This document shows positions 28,776-43,714 of a DNA stretch of 64,000 bases, piece by piece. Positions within the stretch are counted from its first letter, which is position 1, and the number at the start of each line of letters is the position of its first letter. Source of the DNA: Acridotheres tristis (lineage: Eukaryota; Chordata; Aves; Passeriformes; Sturnidae). The stretch lies in NCBI GenBank assembly GCA_037013685.1, contig CM072895.1:12436463-12500462 (forward strand), in the 5' to 3' direction. The translations under genes and the position numbers were made by a program. Under the pieces are notes generated by a model. That model did no database searches. It saw only the letters and a program-made list of their open reading frames with translations, and was not told the DNA's origin.

Positions 28776-31700
28776 TCTATCTACAAGTGCATAAAAAAGC
28801 ATGTACTGGTACCAGATTTTCTTGAAACATGCTATACCCCAGGTACTCAGAAAATTAATCATAAAAATTACAGTTCTGGGCTTTTGAGAAATGGTTTACT
28901 GTGCAATCATGTCTCTCCTGAATACTAGATGTTGCTTTTGATCTTTTTTGCTACAACATGATCAGTAACACATTTCCATAATGCAGACAACCAAGATACA
29001 CCAAGAACTGCAGAACACTGTACTACAAAATTTAATCAACTGTTTTCCCCTTTTTCACCAGCGCTGTTCTTCCCTGCAGCCAACTCTAAGGGTCCTAAGA
29101 GTGGCCACAGCAGACAGAATCGAGTAGCATTCCAGTCAGCCAGCAGTAAATGCTTTATTCTCCTGTCAATGCATGTACTTATGTAACAATATATTGCTAA
29201 CCACTTTAGAAGGGCTTTGCTTCATAGAAAGCTGCATAGAATGTATGCAGCTATTAAGCTTTTTATCAGTCTTATCTCTGGGACCATGATTTTCTTTTAT
29301 TTATAGATGACTTGTGCACTACCTTTGTCTGCATTCTGGTTTGTTTGTTCTTGTTAATGGCAGATGAAACCTCCAGTTCAAATACAAACACTTAGACATT
29401 AAATTCTCTGAGGCCAAGGTACTGCAGGTTACTGAATCTGCTGATGTTGAACAAAGAATCTATTAATGTTTGATCCCTTAAAGCAGTCATCCTTTTTCTT
29501 CATATTATATTTTATGGTTTGCCTTTCCATAGTATTAGAACCAAAATTGTCTCCTCTCCACCACAGACTACGGTATACTAACCAGAGTGTTCTATATGAA
29601 GTTCAGTGACTTTACAAACTTCCTAGCCCTTAAGCCAATACAATTTAAGTGGTCCCAGGAACAAAAGCAGAAGCAGCAAATCATACTTATCCTGGGTCAA
29701 GCACATGGCATGCCACTTGCCAGCCTCCTAACAGGCACACAAATTTGGGAACTCCCCTGCCTATTCAGTCAAGCCACTAGGTCTGAGGCCTGAGGGACAG
29801 AAACAGGGACTTTATGTCCTTGTGTTCAGTTCAGTGCTGTACTAATTCCAGTATCTGTCAGCTATACCTACACAAGACATATATCTGGATTTGCAAGTTA
29901 TTCCTAGCTGCAAAGCCAAGCAATAGGCTGGAAAAGCCAAACTTCTAATATTCACAGGTGGCTTCTAATCCAAATACTTGAAACAAAGTCTGGCATCTCA
30001 GACACCTGCCAAGTGCAGATTTCTCATTACCTCAGCCCTCCTTGCTGGGAAGGGACAGGTGCAGTGGCTCAGAGTGTGCCACAGGCTATCAGCACCCTTT
30101 GTCTCTGCAGTCCCCAGGGACAAGGCTAGAGCAGGAACACAAACAGCTCTGAGGGCTACAGGCATGTCCCTCCCCCTTCTTTCTTCTCAGTTACCTTAAA
30201 TTCTCTGTACAGATTTATTTGTCTTTTTTCAAGAGTAAAGAGATAAAACCATTTTAATAGGGAAAAGCTTATTTACAAAGTTTGCTTTTATTTACATATC
30301 AATTCTGCAGCGTGGCAAATGCCAAGCAATGTTTAAGCAATCATCAAAGACCTTCTTTATAATGCAATCAAGCAAAAGCTACTTCTATGAAATGTAAGTT
30401 CCTAAAAAATTAATTAGCACATTTTTCAACAACACCTATATGGGTTGGACCTAGCTGCAAGTAAAAATATGTTAGTTGAATTATTACACTAACAAAAACG
30501 TGTCATGAAGACTAATATTAAATAGTTAATTTTGAAAATTTTTAAAATTAAACCTTTAATATTCAGTCATGCCCAAACTTAAGCTGACCATGACTTTATA
30601 AGACTGTCTTATGAAAGTGGAGTACATACAACAGATGGGTTCACTTGGCTTTACTTTCAAAAATAAAACAGAAAAAATAGCAAGTTCACTCTTTTGTCAG
30701 AGGATTGTTCCATGTTATTTCTTTTTAAACAAATGCAAGGGCTTACACAAAAATTATTTATAACTTCAACTAAGATTGGAGGCCTAGTATTTTTAACCTA
30801 ATAATCTCAGCCTTTATCTCATTCTTGTGGTAGGTTCTTTCGTTATTTATAAGTAATTTTCTGCAAACCTTTATATTCTACAGAACATTGCATCAGTAAA
30901 TCTGAATGTTTAGTCTACATTATCAGTAACATAACAGATAACAGCAGCAAGAGGCTGTGTAAAGCAGAAAAGATCACAATACCTATCTCTCAGTTTTTTG
31001 AATTTCAGCCTTTCAGGGCACCTTATATAAAAGAACAAACTCTCCAGTGCTTTTACAAGGTCTTTCACAATCCCAAACATAGATATGGGTGGCTGTGTGT
31101 GTAGGCATGTTTGCATAAAAGACAACTTTGAAACTAAAGCAAAAATTAAAAGTTCATTTAGCAGAGATAATGAAGCCAGATTTCTCTTCTGACACCTTCA
31201 AATGGAATAAGTAACAATTAGAGAAACAATGGAACAACTCAAATTACACAGTAATATGCTTAAGAAAAAACTCCAAATTAAGAGAAGCACAAAACAGGCA
31301 AGAGCTGAAAGATTTCATTCTGAAGAATTTTACACGCTACATTATCAAATATATGAAGTCTAGTAAAGAGTTTACATTCTGTCTTGTACCTTTTAACTTC
31401 ATGTTTTACATGTTTTATGGAAAACAAACTTCCTTTTTAAATCACCCATTTTCTCTCATATTTTCATGAATGTTCAATGTACCTGTTAAGAAAACTGAGT
31501 ACTTTGAATGGGAACACGATGGTGTAAGGAGTACAAATGTCTTGTAGATGCTCATTGCTCAGCTACAGTGGATCCTCACTCATGAGTGGGACTCTCACAC
31601 ACTACTACAATATAAGTAACCAAAACTATTGGCACTGGATTTTTGTACAGCAGGAATATTGAAGTATTTTAATAGACACACCACATGGCCCTTCTAATTG

Positions 31701-33391
31701 CATCACCATATAGTTCTACTCTGGCTTTGGAGTTAATAATAGCCAAAAGTGCATGATGGCAATTAAGTAAGCTGGTGCTCTGCCCAAGGAAACTAAGAAA
31801 AAAAAAATTATTTCTGCATTTTAAGACTAATATCTCTATTGCAGTTTTTCTATGTGTACTCTGTAGAGGCTATACAGTACAACAGAATCTTACTGCAGAA
31901 CTCAGAGTTTGTGTTGACTGTTTGTGGTTAGTGCATGTATTCTTTATGGCTGCTGGTCAACTGAGATTTCATGGGCATAAGCTTTTTATACTTTAATGTC
32001 CTATTTCCTAGAAAAAGAAACCCATCAAAAAAAACCCACAAAAACCCCCAATGAAAACACCAACCCCAAACCCCACTTCTGCTGCATTTGTCAACACTCG
32101 GATGAATGCAGCAAACACACCCATCCCAACTGATGAATACCTAAGTCACTCTGAAATGAAAAATTTCCATTTCAGTAAATGTACTGCACAGTAATACACT
32201 GAACCTTCACTAGAGAGCTGCTCAGTGGCTGCAGTTACTGCCTTATTACAGAGTCCTGGGCTGCAAGGCGATGATGCAGTATTTACTGATGCACTGTGTT
32301 CACAGAGGGAGCCAGGCCTGGCACAAGGCACCGAGGGGAAGCAGCACAGCAGCAGAAGCAGCAGCAGAGTGTGGCTGTGTCGGGCTGACAGCTGAGCAGC
32401 CCCCAGCACTCACTGCAGCCCCTGCCCTTTAGCACAGGCACGGCTCTGCTGCCCTCGGGCAGCGCCGCTGCATTCCCACAAGAGCTGCCTGCAGCCTACA
32501 GGGAAGCCATATAAACTCTGCTAAAATACCATTACTGACAAGAAAACGAGAGTGCTGATGGCTCTCCACAGGTAGAAATTCCTGGGGTCTTCCACTTATC
32601 TCAAGAACGTGTGGTTTCTTGTTATTCAAAAACTTTTGAATACTCATCTTCTGGCTGTAAAAATATGTTGACCATGCCACTGCATCTTCAGTAAAACCAC
32701 CACTGCACAAATGGTGTTTCCAGTGGAGAGCAAAGGATATTGAAAGGTTGTATAGACTGAATTTAAGACAATGGCATAGCCAAGCACAACACAAACTGGT
32801 AAGGTTATATTATAGTCACCTCAGGAGTACAATGAAAAAGTGCAATGAAGGTCTGGAGTTTTGTTTTGTGGTTGTTTGTTTATTGCTAAATAAAACATAA
32901 TAGAATTACTGATCTCTTTGACATACACATTAACCCTTACAGACCAACCACATACATGATATATCAAAATTATTTTCTACTGAAACCTTATTCAATCCAC
33001 TGTAAAATAACAGTATCTTACTGTACCTTACTGTTTGAAATCTTCTCCCTGAACAAACAAATAGTTTTGACTGTATGTACACAGCAGAGTTATGAAGGTA
33101 AGCAAACTCAAAGTGAAACACAGGATAAACTGCAACAAGAGAGATCCTGAGAGGGAATACTCCAAACAGATGCCTGGAAATGCCTCAGTCAACTCGTAGG
33201 AGGGCTGCTTTGTGGAAAAGACCAGGCTAAGACAGCATTAAATATTAAATTTTAGTAACTATTGTACAAAACCACAAATGAAAAAAACCCAAACAACCAA
33301 CCAAATAATGTATTTTATATTGGTGAAAGACACCCTTTCCTCAAATTTATTCATCTGGAGGAAAGTATTTTGCAAGGTGGTTTATTTACTT

Positions 33392-33405
33392 GCACCACCT
33401 AGTGG
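33392..33405 (-). promoter_or_regulatory. CTCF-like motif
   Basis: The minus strand reads CCACTAGGTGGTGC, which fits the CTCF core consensus CCASYAGRKGGCRS at 13 of 14 positions; the C at position 12 is T. It is an isolated match in AT-rich intron 9. Occupancy cannot be told from sequence. Confidence 0.4.
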
Positions 33406-35896
33406 GGTTTAGTTTCATCTATCAAAATAGTCAGAGGTCAGTCAATGTGCTCCTACGTCATGACATTAGTGACAGACAGCATTTTCTCACAATATAATAT
33501 TTCAAGCCTCCACAACCCACTAATTGCACTATACTGCTAAGTTTCCACACATCCATAAAAACACAGCACAAAAAATGCAAGACAGCAATATCTATTGTGC
33601 TTGTATCAAGTTCTGCAGGAACTTAACAGAGATGTCACAGAAAACGGTTTCATACAGTGGTATTTATGAGTTTCGAATTCAAAGTACATGTCAACAGTAC
33701 CTTGCCAGAGCATACCATACATAAACTCCAGGGTCTGAACAGATTGTTAGGTGGTAACAAGGCCACACACTGAGATTTGGAAGATTTCTGCAGGACTTTT
33801 GAATGAAACCCCTGGCAGAAGCAGGCACACAGTGCAAAGGGTTCTGCCTGCAGAAATGGGGGCTCACAGGCAGCAGCAACCACTTGTGACACAGTCCATT
33901 TGCAGCAGAACAAACACCACCACTGCCTCTGTCCTGGCTCCAGGTTGTTCCACCATAGTTCGTGCTCATTACCTGACTGCTTTATAACCCATTGCCCCAG
34001 CACAGAATTACTACATGAAGTCCAGCCACACTGGAAAAGTTTATCAGGTGAAACCCCAACCTGACAATAGACAACAATAAATTAAATATTGCCACGTAAG
34101 GCTTGTATTGAAACACTAAACTGACCTTGTCCAGAATGTATCCTTTTCCTAGTTATTCCTAAGGAAGAACTCCCATACTGGAGTAAGAAGTCTGTTGCAT
34201 TTGATCTGGAGCAGAAGTCGTGCTACAGAGGTACTACAGTATGTTTTTAGACGAGGCAACTAAACAAGAGATCATTGTCAAAGTGTCTCTAAATCTTCCA
34301 CGTGAATTTTGCAGAGAAAGGAACCTAAGCTTTTACAGAAATTCACACCACCTCTTTCTTACAAAATTCATTATTTCATGATTTCAACCTTATCAGTTTC
34401 AAGTTCTCACTTCCATCCAGACGTGTATTTGTAACTCTGAAAACAGGAGAGGAGAAAAAACGCTCTAGCCACTTTACAGAACTCATCGCAAATGTTGCAT
34501 TTGGATGCACGGGAAGACTTTGGGTAATGATGCAAGACTTTTTACCCTTCTATAAACTTCCATATGAGACCAGAGGAGAGGAAGATACTTTTGTTTTGCA
34601 GTGGTTTATAAAATAACCAAAATCTGTTTGCTCAGAAACAACGCCTTTTTTTCCAAAAGAAACAGATGCCAGTAACAACTGCTCCGACATGCACGCAAAG
34701 CCCCAGGCGACAGCTCTGTCTAGGACAGTTAAGAACCATCTCCTGCTACACACAGAATCAACTCCTAACAACGGGAGAGGATAACACTCCTTTGAAGTCC
34801 TTTGAAGAGAAGGCAAGAATTGAATCAGACTGTATTATAAAGAAAGGATTCAGTGTTTATTGTTTCCCTTCTCATACTCAAACTTTTAGATTGTTTCAAT
34901 CCTCATATGAAGTAGTTTTTCAGGACAGAATACTATAGTGATTTTTTTCCTTAGTTTTCTTATTAGGTTAAGGTTCCAATATGGGCCATTTTGCTCTATG
35001 AGGACTAAGATCAAATTTAACACAACAGCTACACAGGAATTAGCAAACAAAAGATGCATGTCATTTTATTCCATGTACATTTGATGCTCACCCACATAAA
35101 TCTAATTCTGCACAGCTGTGAAGCAATAGATGGGCAAAACACCAGACTTCTTACCCAATACCAATGCACTGCAAAATGCTGACTCCATTCAAAAAGACAA
35201 AAAAGACAAAAGAAGTATGAAAGCTCAGCTTTTAAGGAAATTACTGATATCAGAATATAGGTTCAGATACAAAGGCACAGGTGACAGACTGTACCCCTTA
35301 TTTTAAGTAAAGGTGCTATGAATAGACAGCTCACAACCCTAAACTTATAAATGTAGCTGCTTCCTGAAATGTTTATGTCCATGAATTCTAAAGCTGCCTT
35401 TGCCACTCCTGTCCTGAAGGGCAGTGCTGTGTGATCAGTTGACCCCATGAAGAACTCACAGTAGTGCCACTGTGGGACCACACTTATTAGTAGGACTTTT
35501 GGTCACGTTTATACTATAAAGAACATTTTCAGAGCCCACTCTTATTCACAGATTAACACTGCAGTTGCTCAGAAAACCATCTGCAGAGAAAAAAGAAAAC
35601 AAAAAAAACCCCAACAAACAACAACTCATAAAACTTTCAATAATTTTTAACCAAATTCATAAAAGTATGTCCTTAATAGAGTCTAATGGGGACTAAACAC
35701 TAAAACTTTATCAACAGTGGTCCTGTTTTTAAATAAAGACAAGCTGCTGCTTATCAGGGATTTCTAAGATAAAAGATGAGCAGTAATCATATTTGCCTTA
35801 AATTTCGTTTTTATTTTTAATGCTTTATGAAATGGCCCTCATATTTTCTGTTACATTTCTGCTCTTTTTACTCAGCTATTTTCTAAAGCACTGGTG

Positions 35897-35910
35897 GTTG
35901 CTATGGTAAC
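35897..35910. promoter_or_regulatory. RFX-type X-box palindrome
   Basis: GTTGCTATGGTAAC is a 14-base near-perfect inverted repeat with two GTTRC/GYAAC half sites and a two-base spacer, the classical binding site of RFX-family winged-helix factors. It lies in PIGK intron 9 about 13 kb downstream of exon 9. No adjacent exon or CpG island was seen, so if active it would act as a distal element. Confidence 0.5.
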
Positions 35911-38900
35911 TTTGGCTTTCTCCCCTCAATGTTCATGCAGGTTTTCATCAAACCCAATGACTTTTTTTTTAATCTTATCTGCTCTGTAACAATAGTGCTT
36001 TGACTAAGGTGCTGGATACTGTACCAGATGAGAATCCTGGTATTTCACAACAGCAAATGAAAAAATGGTAAGTTTTTCTAAATTCTGAAAACTAGCAATT
36101 AAAGTGGGAGTTTTTAGGGGGCTGGTTTGTTTGTTTTGAAATGTCTGAGTACATTTCTTTCTTCCTTTTAATATGCATATTATGCAGGTGAGAAAGAAAG
36201 CTAATTTTTAAAAATAGCAATGCTTGAGGAACAGAAGACCTTGTGTGGAAACTTTTTGAAAGAAAAGTAATCACTGCTGTTCCACACAGTAAGACTAAGC
36301 AGAACACCACTAAACTAAATGAGAACTGTGTTATTCACTGCATTTCCACTATGGATTAACACTGGCCCAAATCTACCTGTCACAGAAAAAAAACACTTGC
36401 AGTCACTTTAATAGAGTATTTCTTAAGATCAGCACAAGTCTGTTACCAAGCTGATCTATAAGCTACAAGAAACAAACTGCATATGCCAACAAACAGATGA
36501 CATATATGCAAAGGTTTGAGCCATTTCCAAACACTCTTCCCTAAGATTCTAGTTAAAATCTATTTTCCAAGAATATACAAGTTTAGGGCTAAATTTTTCA
36601 ATGCGGATTTGGTCTTAAAGGTTTGTTTTTCCTTTATAAATTCAAAGGAGATGCACTCTTGATATTTTCTACAGGACAAGGTTATCTTTTTCTGCTCCAG
36701 ATAGTAAGAATCTCTCAGGAGAACTTACCATCTTGTATATTACTCATCAAAAGTAATACAGACAGCCATTCAATCAGACTGAGCTGATTAAATGACACAA
36801 AATTAAATAAAAATACAGGACTGAACATTCAAAAAAATAAATCCACACCAAATTTTGGGAATAAAGACATTAACTACTTCACTCACTAAATGAGGTCCAA
36901 AAGTAGCATTACTGGACAAAAGTTTAATCCAAGATAATTGCCTGAACCTGGCCCCTGACTTTGTAATGTTTACAGGCAGGGCTGTGCTGGAGACAGTTGG
37001 ATCCAGTTCAGCAGAGTGGGCTATTGAAATAACTCTTGCTAGAATTAATTACCTTTAACGGTGTCATTTTCTTAAGCAGTATCAAAAACATGAGCAAAAA
37101 GAAAAAGGCTTTACAAGCTAAGACAATTACTGTTTCATAGAATTCAACTCCAAAAATGATTTTGTATTGCTTTCTCTGGGGATGGGTTGCATTCAATACC
37201 CATTTGCCTCAATAACAATTCATCTTTTTGTCTTTTACTATGGTTATGGAAATTTGCCTTAATTTCAGGTTTTATAATCACAAGCACATTATGTTTTTTG
37301 ACTTGAGTAGATGATTAACATGCATACTCCTGTTATTTCTGATTATATTGATTTCCTGACTCCCTCCTCTCCTATTAACATTTTTCAATTCAGTATGTAA
37401 GTAGCATACTTAAAAATTACACTTCTATTTCACAAGGACAGGTGAAAATAAATAATCTACAATTTGCTTCACTTCATTTCAGCAATTTTGTTTCTTTTCA
37501 AATTTCTGGTGAAGTTAGCTTTATTATATAATTATTCTTTTTACAATTCTAATTACATTTAACAAAATAATCTGATTAGGAGATAAGCACAGTAGGCATA
37601 AAATGCATTAATACATTAATTATTCCCCATTTCAATTTATGTTACCCTAGTTTTACTGAGACTTCAGTTTGTTACCATGTGCAGGTTGCATATTCATTTG
37701 GCACTTTAAAGATGGTTGGATTTCCTCAGTGGGTGGGATCTCCTATCCAATGATATCTGTATCAGCCACAATTTCTACAGCTTTCTCTTATGCTCACAGC
37801 AAGATACAGGCAACAGCCACATAGCAATTAGGTCTCTTCCATAGCTGCTTTTTATGATATAATTACCAAGATGTAAAATGAGCTTCCCCTCACCCCACTT
37901 TTTCTTTCCAGTTTCATGTATCTCATAAAGGACTTAATTTTACATCCAGAGAAAGCAGAAGGAAACAGTTAGAAACCAGGTAGAAACAACTACCTAGGCT
38001 ATCTAAAAACTCAACTAAGTACCTCATGGCTGACATACTACCATAAATAAATATTCCATCAAACTATTACTAATCACTATAATTCTAAGACCTCTCTTGC
38101 ATCTATTATTTTCATCCATAAAACTTACATAAATGTACACAAAATTCAATGCAGTGATAATGATAATCTTTTAAGAACTGCACTGTTATTTCAAATGTTT
38201 TGTATTTACTATTATCTGAATCTAACAACAGTCATAATATGGCACAGAATTAACAACTGGCTCATGCATACTCTCCCACAGTGTTAAAGAAATAATTATG
38301 TTTGTACAAAATCTCAATAGTGCAACATAATAAGCATTTTGTGACCAGAATGGGATCCCTCTGTTAGCAGAGTATGTACAGTTACATATAAAAACTACAT
38401 CTTTTTCTCCCACACTCCACCACCAACTGGAAATGTGTCCTCATCCATGACCTTTCCACAGCTTCCAGTGTTGCTGGAAGCATCCCCAAGAAAGACAACT
38501 GGAGAAGCTCTTTTCATGACACAGCTGCTCATTAGTAACTGAACAGACACATCACATCAATACAACAATTATTACTATAAAATATGTAGAGTGACACTGA
38601 TATAAACCATCTTTGAATCTATGGCATGAGAAGTCTTCCTGCCACAGCTAGCTAATATTTCCTCTTGTCCTTCCTAAATTACTTTATAAACCCACAGATT
38701 AAAAAACAGCCTAATATTTTTCAGTAGTGCCATTAGATTTGCAAATCACATTGAAATATTCTGATTTAAGGCCAATTTTCTATCTAACCACATTTTTTGT
38801 GTGCAGACACAGTTTCCAGTTCTAAAACATTACAGCAGAGTTTTACAGATATGTCATATATTTTTATGGAGACATTCGTAAAAGCTCCTAAGCATCTAAT

Positions 38901-41900
38901 AAGATAGAAGCCAGCTCAGAATATTTTGTAATAAAGTACCTGTTAGTAAAAACTATATCAGAGGGAAACCACACACAAAGGAAAAAGGAACTAGGGCACT
39001 CTCTCTGACAGCTGAGGAAGAAACAGAGGTTACGTCCTCTATGGCTGAGATTTAGAGCAGTTTCACTTAGTGGCTGTTCTGCTCCAATTCCCCAGTTAAA
39101 ATTTAGACCTACAGCAAGAAGTCTTCATTCCTATTTTATTCTAGCAGGAAGTCATGGTTCAGACTCTTAAGTAACCAACAGAAAAAAAATACTAGCCAGT
39201 GGGGAACTGTGAAGCTTAAATATTATGTTACAGTTAAATTGAGATAAACCTAGGAGTAACTACAGGGTTCACTATATTCTCCCAAAATAAAGATCTATAA
39301 ATTGTTAACTATTCAGAGGTGTAACTTCTGTCCTACTATTTCAAACACAAAACTACTACTGAAATTTTAGAGCATATCTATGATAATATTTCTCACTTGC
39401 AGATAAGACAGGACCAGGAATCATCTAGGAATACAAGTAACCCTTTCTGATTTTTATCTCACTCAAATTATTCAATACAATTGTAATAATATATGCACCT
39501 GTCAATTTTAAATAACTACTGTGGAACAAGAAGAAAAACATACTGTTATCTACTCCTTTCACAGTTTACACTTAGCTATCTTTCTCATTGTATAGAAGAT
39601 CTAACCATTCCTATCCTTCAGAGTGCTGTGCTTCTTGAGAGAAAATTCAGATGGATAATCTGCAAGCCAGATTTGGCCCCAGTTTTGGAAAGCTTCTGCC
39701 AGCAGAACAGTGGCCCCAGACTGCAGTTCCAGGAACATATTGGCACCAAGCAGCCCCAGCCTCCTGTCCCTCTGAGAGCCCAGATGGGGTCTGAACAAAC
39801 TGCAGAGAGTGGTGCTGTCCAGCAGGAGAGCCCAGGCACAGATCAGCTCTGCACCCCCATGCCATGGTGCCCTCAGTGAGCAGCACACACACCAGCAGGG
39901 AACCCCTCCCAGCCAGGGCAGAGCACAGGCGTGACCAGAGCATCAGGGAACAGCTCCGGTGCAGCCACGGAATCTGGGAGATGCATTTCAGTGGCTGCTC
40001 TGACAGCCAGCTTGGCTTTCCTAAGCACCATAAATGCACCCAGCTTTGGCTTAAGAACATTCAGTGCTGAGGACAGCAAAGCCACTTTCAGTAATGGTTA
40101 ACTTGATGAGGGTACTCAGATTCCTGATGTTAAATGTGAATTCAAACGTTTTTCAGAATAAACACAAGTGGTAACCCACTTCTACAAAGTACCCTTCTAC
40201 ACATTCTGAAGCTGTATGAATCCAAGCATCTGTCATTTATCACTGACTGCTGAAAACCCAATAATCTAATGAACATTTTTTAAATTGAGATACGAAACAT
40301 AAAAAAGAGTGAAAACATAACATCAATTTAAAGATTATCGTCTGTTGAAGATTAATGTGAAAGATTAGCAGAGCTTTTCCTTATCCTTCAATCAGTGTCT
40401 AAAATTATACCAATACATTACCAGTATTATTTAGTCTCTTCCTCTGCATCTGGTCTCTCCAGAATTTAATTTTTGATATGCTTTTCACATAGCAGTTACA
40501 CGGAGAATTACACAGAAAATACCACTGTAAAACTAAAAGTTCAGCAACAGAAGTCGCAGGAGGAAGGTGCAACATTTTTAATTGTTTCAGTTTCTGACAA
40601 ACCATCCCCTTAGTAAACTGGTACATCAGCTACATTTCAGCAACTTTTTTTAACCAGTACAAAGAGAAATTTTAAATGGCTATCATATAATTCAAGGAAT
40701 TTATGCTAAAGCAACTGTGAATACCAGTGCTTAACAATTATTCTTCCCTTCCCTACAGGAAAGGAGATTCCAGCCTCCCTTGTGGTCTCACCTTCTCTTG
40801 GGAACTACTGGACTGCACTACTCTTGTCTCAACACTGGGCTGGGGAGGGAAGAAGCCACCTTCTCCCTCTCCAAACCTGCTTCTAAATTCTCATTCCTGC
40901 CTGTCACCAAAATGCTATTCAAGTAATGCAGTGCTCTCACTAATTTCATGTGATATGTAAAAAGTGAAAGGGGAATTCCCTAAACAATCTCATGGTTTCA
41001 ATCTATATATTTTGGGAGCCCACTGATTTGAACCATTCCTGCACCCTTAAGAAACATAAATATATTTTGGTTACATTAAAAAATAGTAATTTCAGTTTGC
41101 AATAAATTCTGGTGCTATATTACAGAATATGAACACATCTTCACACTTATACACAGAGTAGCAACTCCCAGTTCACTTTGTGAAAGAGAAATACTGCCTG
41201 TCTTTATGCTCCAAATTAGCTCTGATCTCTAGGCAGATGACTAGGAGGGTTTCAACCTTTTCAGTTCTTTTTCAACATCACATACACTTGTGCCCAATTT
41301 AACTGGCAGAGCAGAGGTGGGTAAAAGCTGAACATCCACAGTTGCCACCCCAGGAATCTCCAAATAGTAATCTGGAGCCAAATGAATTAAGTTTACTAGG
41401 ATTCAAAAGATACAACATATCTGACCCCTGAACAGGTAATCCTCCAGCTCCCTATGTATCCTGCTTTCATCCTTTTGTTTTTCTTGGTCCACTTCAAGGG
41501 ATACAAAAGACTTTATTGTGATTCATTACTTCTTGTTTGTTTCTCCTAGTATTTACCAATAACAAACCCTTTTTGCAATCAAGTCTTCTGCCTGCAAAAA
41601 TGCTGAATAAATCCAATTTTGCAGTAAATTCTTTGTCTGCTGTATTACTATCTTTTCCTGAAAGATCAATCTCACAACAGAGATAATATTTTGCCGTCCT
41701 ACAAATTTTATAAAATAATCTTAACAGTAGCTTGGGCACTTTGGTAGATGTACTCAGCATCTGTTTCTATAGATTTCTGATACTCTTGACCAAACACATA
41801 ATGCAATCTCATTTTGTAAAGTAATATTAAACAGTGCTCAGCAAGCCATCTTTAAATCCAGTGCTTTATGTGATCAGAATCGCCTTTTCTAATCACCTCT

Positions 41901-43688
41901 AGTTTTCTTTCCATGCTTTGATGCAACTGTGGTTTTCTTGCTCCCCTGAAATCAGAAATTCACACTGGTCTATTCAAAGACCCAGCTGGATGGAAAAGAG
42001 ATGCCTGGCAATAACGGAATACTTTTTTTTTTTGGAGTTCAGCTCTTCTTTCACAACTTACATTGCACTTCTTTGCTAAAGATCTAGGTCTCAGAATGCC
42101 CACTGTGCAGCATAACTTCTCTGAGTGTAGTAGAGCCTTCAGAAACAAGCAACAGGGACACATCTCAATCTTCCAGACCATCATGCAGCTCAGCAAAACC
42201 AACAACGGGCCTTCATTTCAGTGATAAATGTAACAGCTCTATGACGAGAGCTTTGGTCCAGCAACCACCTGACTTGAGCAAGGTCCCTCCTACTGGGAGG
42301 GCTGGAAGATGCAGACAGAGATCAGTTTATGATCTTTTAACCATTGTTATATAAACACGTTGTGAAGGCAGACTGCCCCTTTCCCTGCACAGCTTTGGGC
42401 AAGACATGAATTTTCAGTGGCAGAAATCTCTGACCATCCAGGTCATCCCTCAGGCGCTCAAAAACATCAAGTGCAAGCTTCTTCACAATATGCAAGCAGG
42501 TAAAGACTAAAAGCATTTGCATATGGCTTAATACCATATTTTTAAAAAGCAGTAATGCTGTTTGAACCTTGGAAACTTAATAGTTATGTACCCAGATTAA
42601 TTTCTAGGAATGTCAATGTGAACTTGGCCTCCAAGTTCCAAAGACCTAAGAGTCCCACAGTCACTGCTTCCAGATGTCTGCTTCCCTTCACCTCTGGTTT
42701 TTTTCACTCTGCTAGAAATCACACAAGCAGGGTATTCCAACAAGCATCAATGGCAGTTCTGGTACTTCTGACATGAACAAATAATAGTAACACAGTTTTA
42801 TTGAAATTCCCATGTTATCTCACAGTGCTGAAAACATGCCAAAATTACATGAAAATATTTCCTAGTCAGACTCATGCCAAATACCACAGCTGTTTTCATG
42901 GTCTTCTTCAGCAGCAACACAGAACACACAGCTACAGAAATACTGCTAGGAACAGACATTAATTTTTATTTAGCACCTGGGCAGCAAAGGCATCAAATCA
43001 GGACCTCCATATAAATAGCACTAGAAAGAATAACAGGCACTTCAGGAGACTGCAATTATAAAGCAGTCTGCTCAACTGCAAAAAAAATAGCAAGTAAAGA
43101 TCACACAGGGAGGAGAGATGAAGAAGGAATAATGAAACAAAGTATGAATTTTACATAGGAAAGGTATAAAAAGGAATGGATAAAGGAAAACAAAATAAAA
43201 ACCCTATATCAAATAACCTGTGATAGCTAGACATTCTCAAGCTACATGATATTAAAATCTACTAGATATACTTAAGACCTCCCATTAAATCTGTCATGCA
43301 ACAATTTTAGACTGCCTAAACTATATGTGCCCAAGTCAACTGGCATATCCAAGTCACTTATGAAGAATGTAAAGGTACTGAACTTGATTCAAAAGCTGAA
43401 TCCAATAAAATATTGCCATTGACTTGCATGTGCTTTATGGTATCTCTACCAACCAAGAGGTTTCTTTGTCTATTAAAATTATACATAGAAATAACTAACT
43501 ATATATAGGTTCAAAAAAGCAGTGTTGTACTGAAAATGTGAAATGATAGAAGCACAACCTGGTACCAACAGTTGAAGGTTTCTCATAGAAAAAATGCAGG
43601 AGGCCACACAAAACAAAAATTTGGAGGGAGAGGGGGGAAAAATCATCAAAGAAAATCTGAGTAAAGAGCTATAGTTTTGAAACAAAAC

Positions 43689-43714
43689 TTTATTATTATT
43701 ATTATTATTATTAT
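43689..43714. repeat. (TTA)n microsatellite
   Basis: About eight TTA units, followed after a short A-run by a second, shorter TTA cluster. A simple repeat within PIGK intron 9. Confidence 0.95.

Noticed and set aside
28093..28928. Two plus-strand open frames of about 140 codons
   Set aside because: They lie largely antisense to a CR1 fragment and have no known domain.
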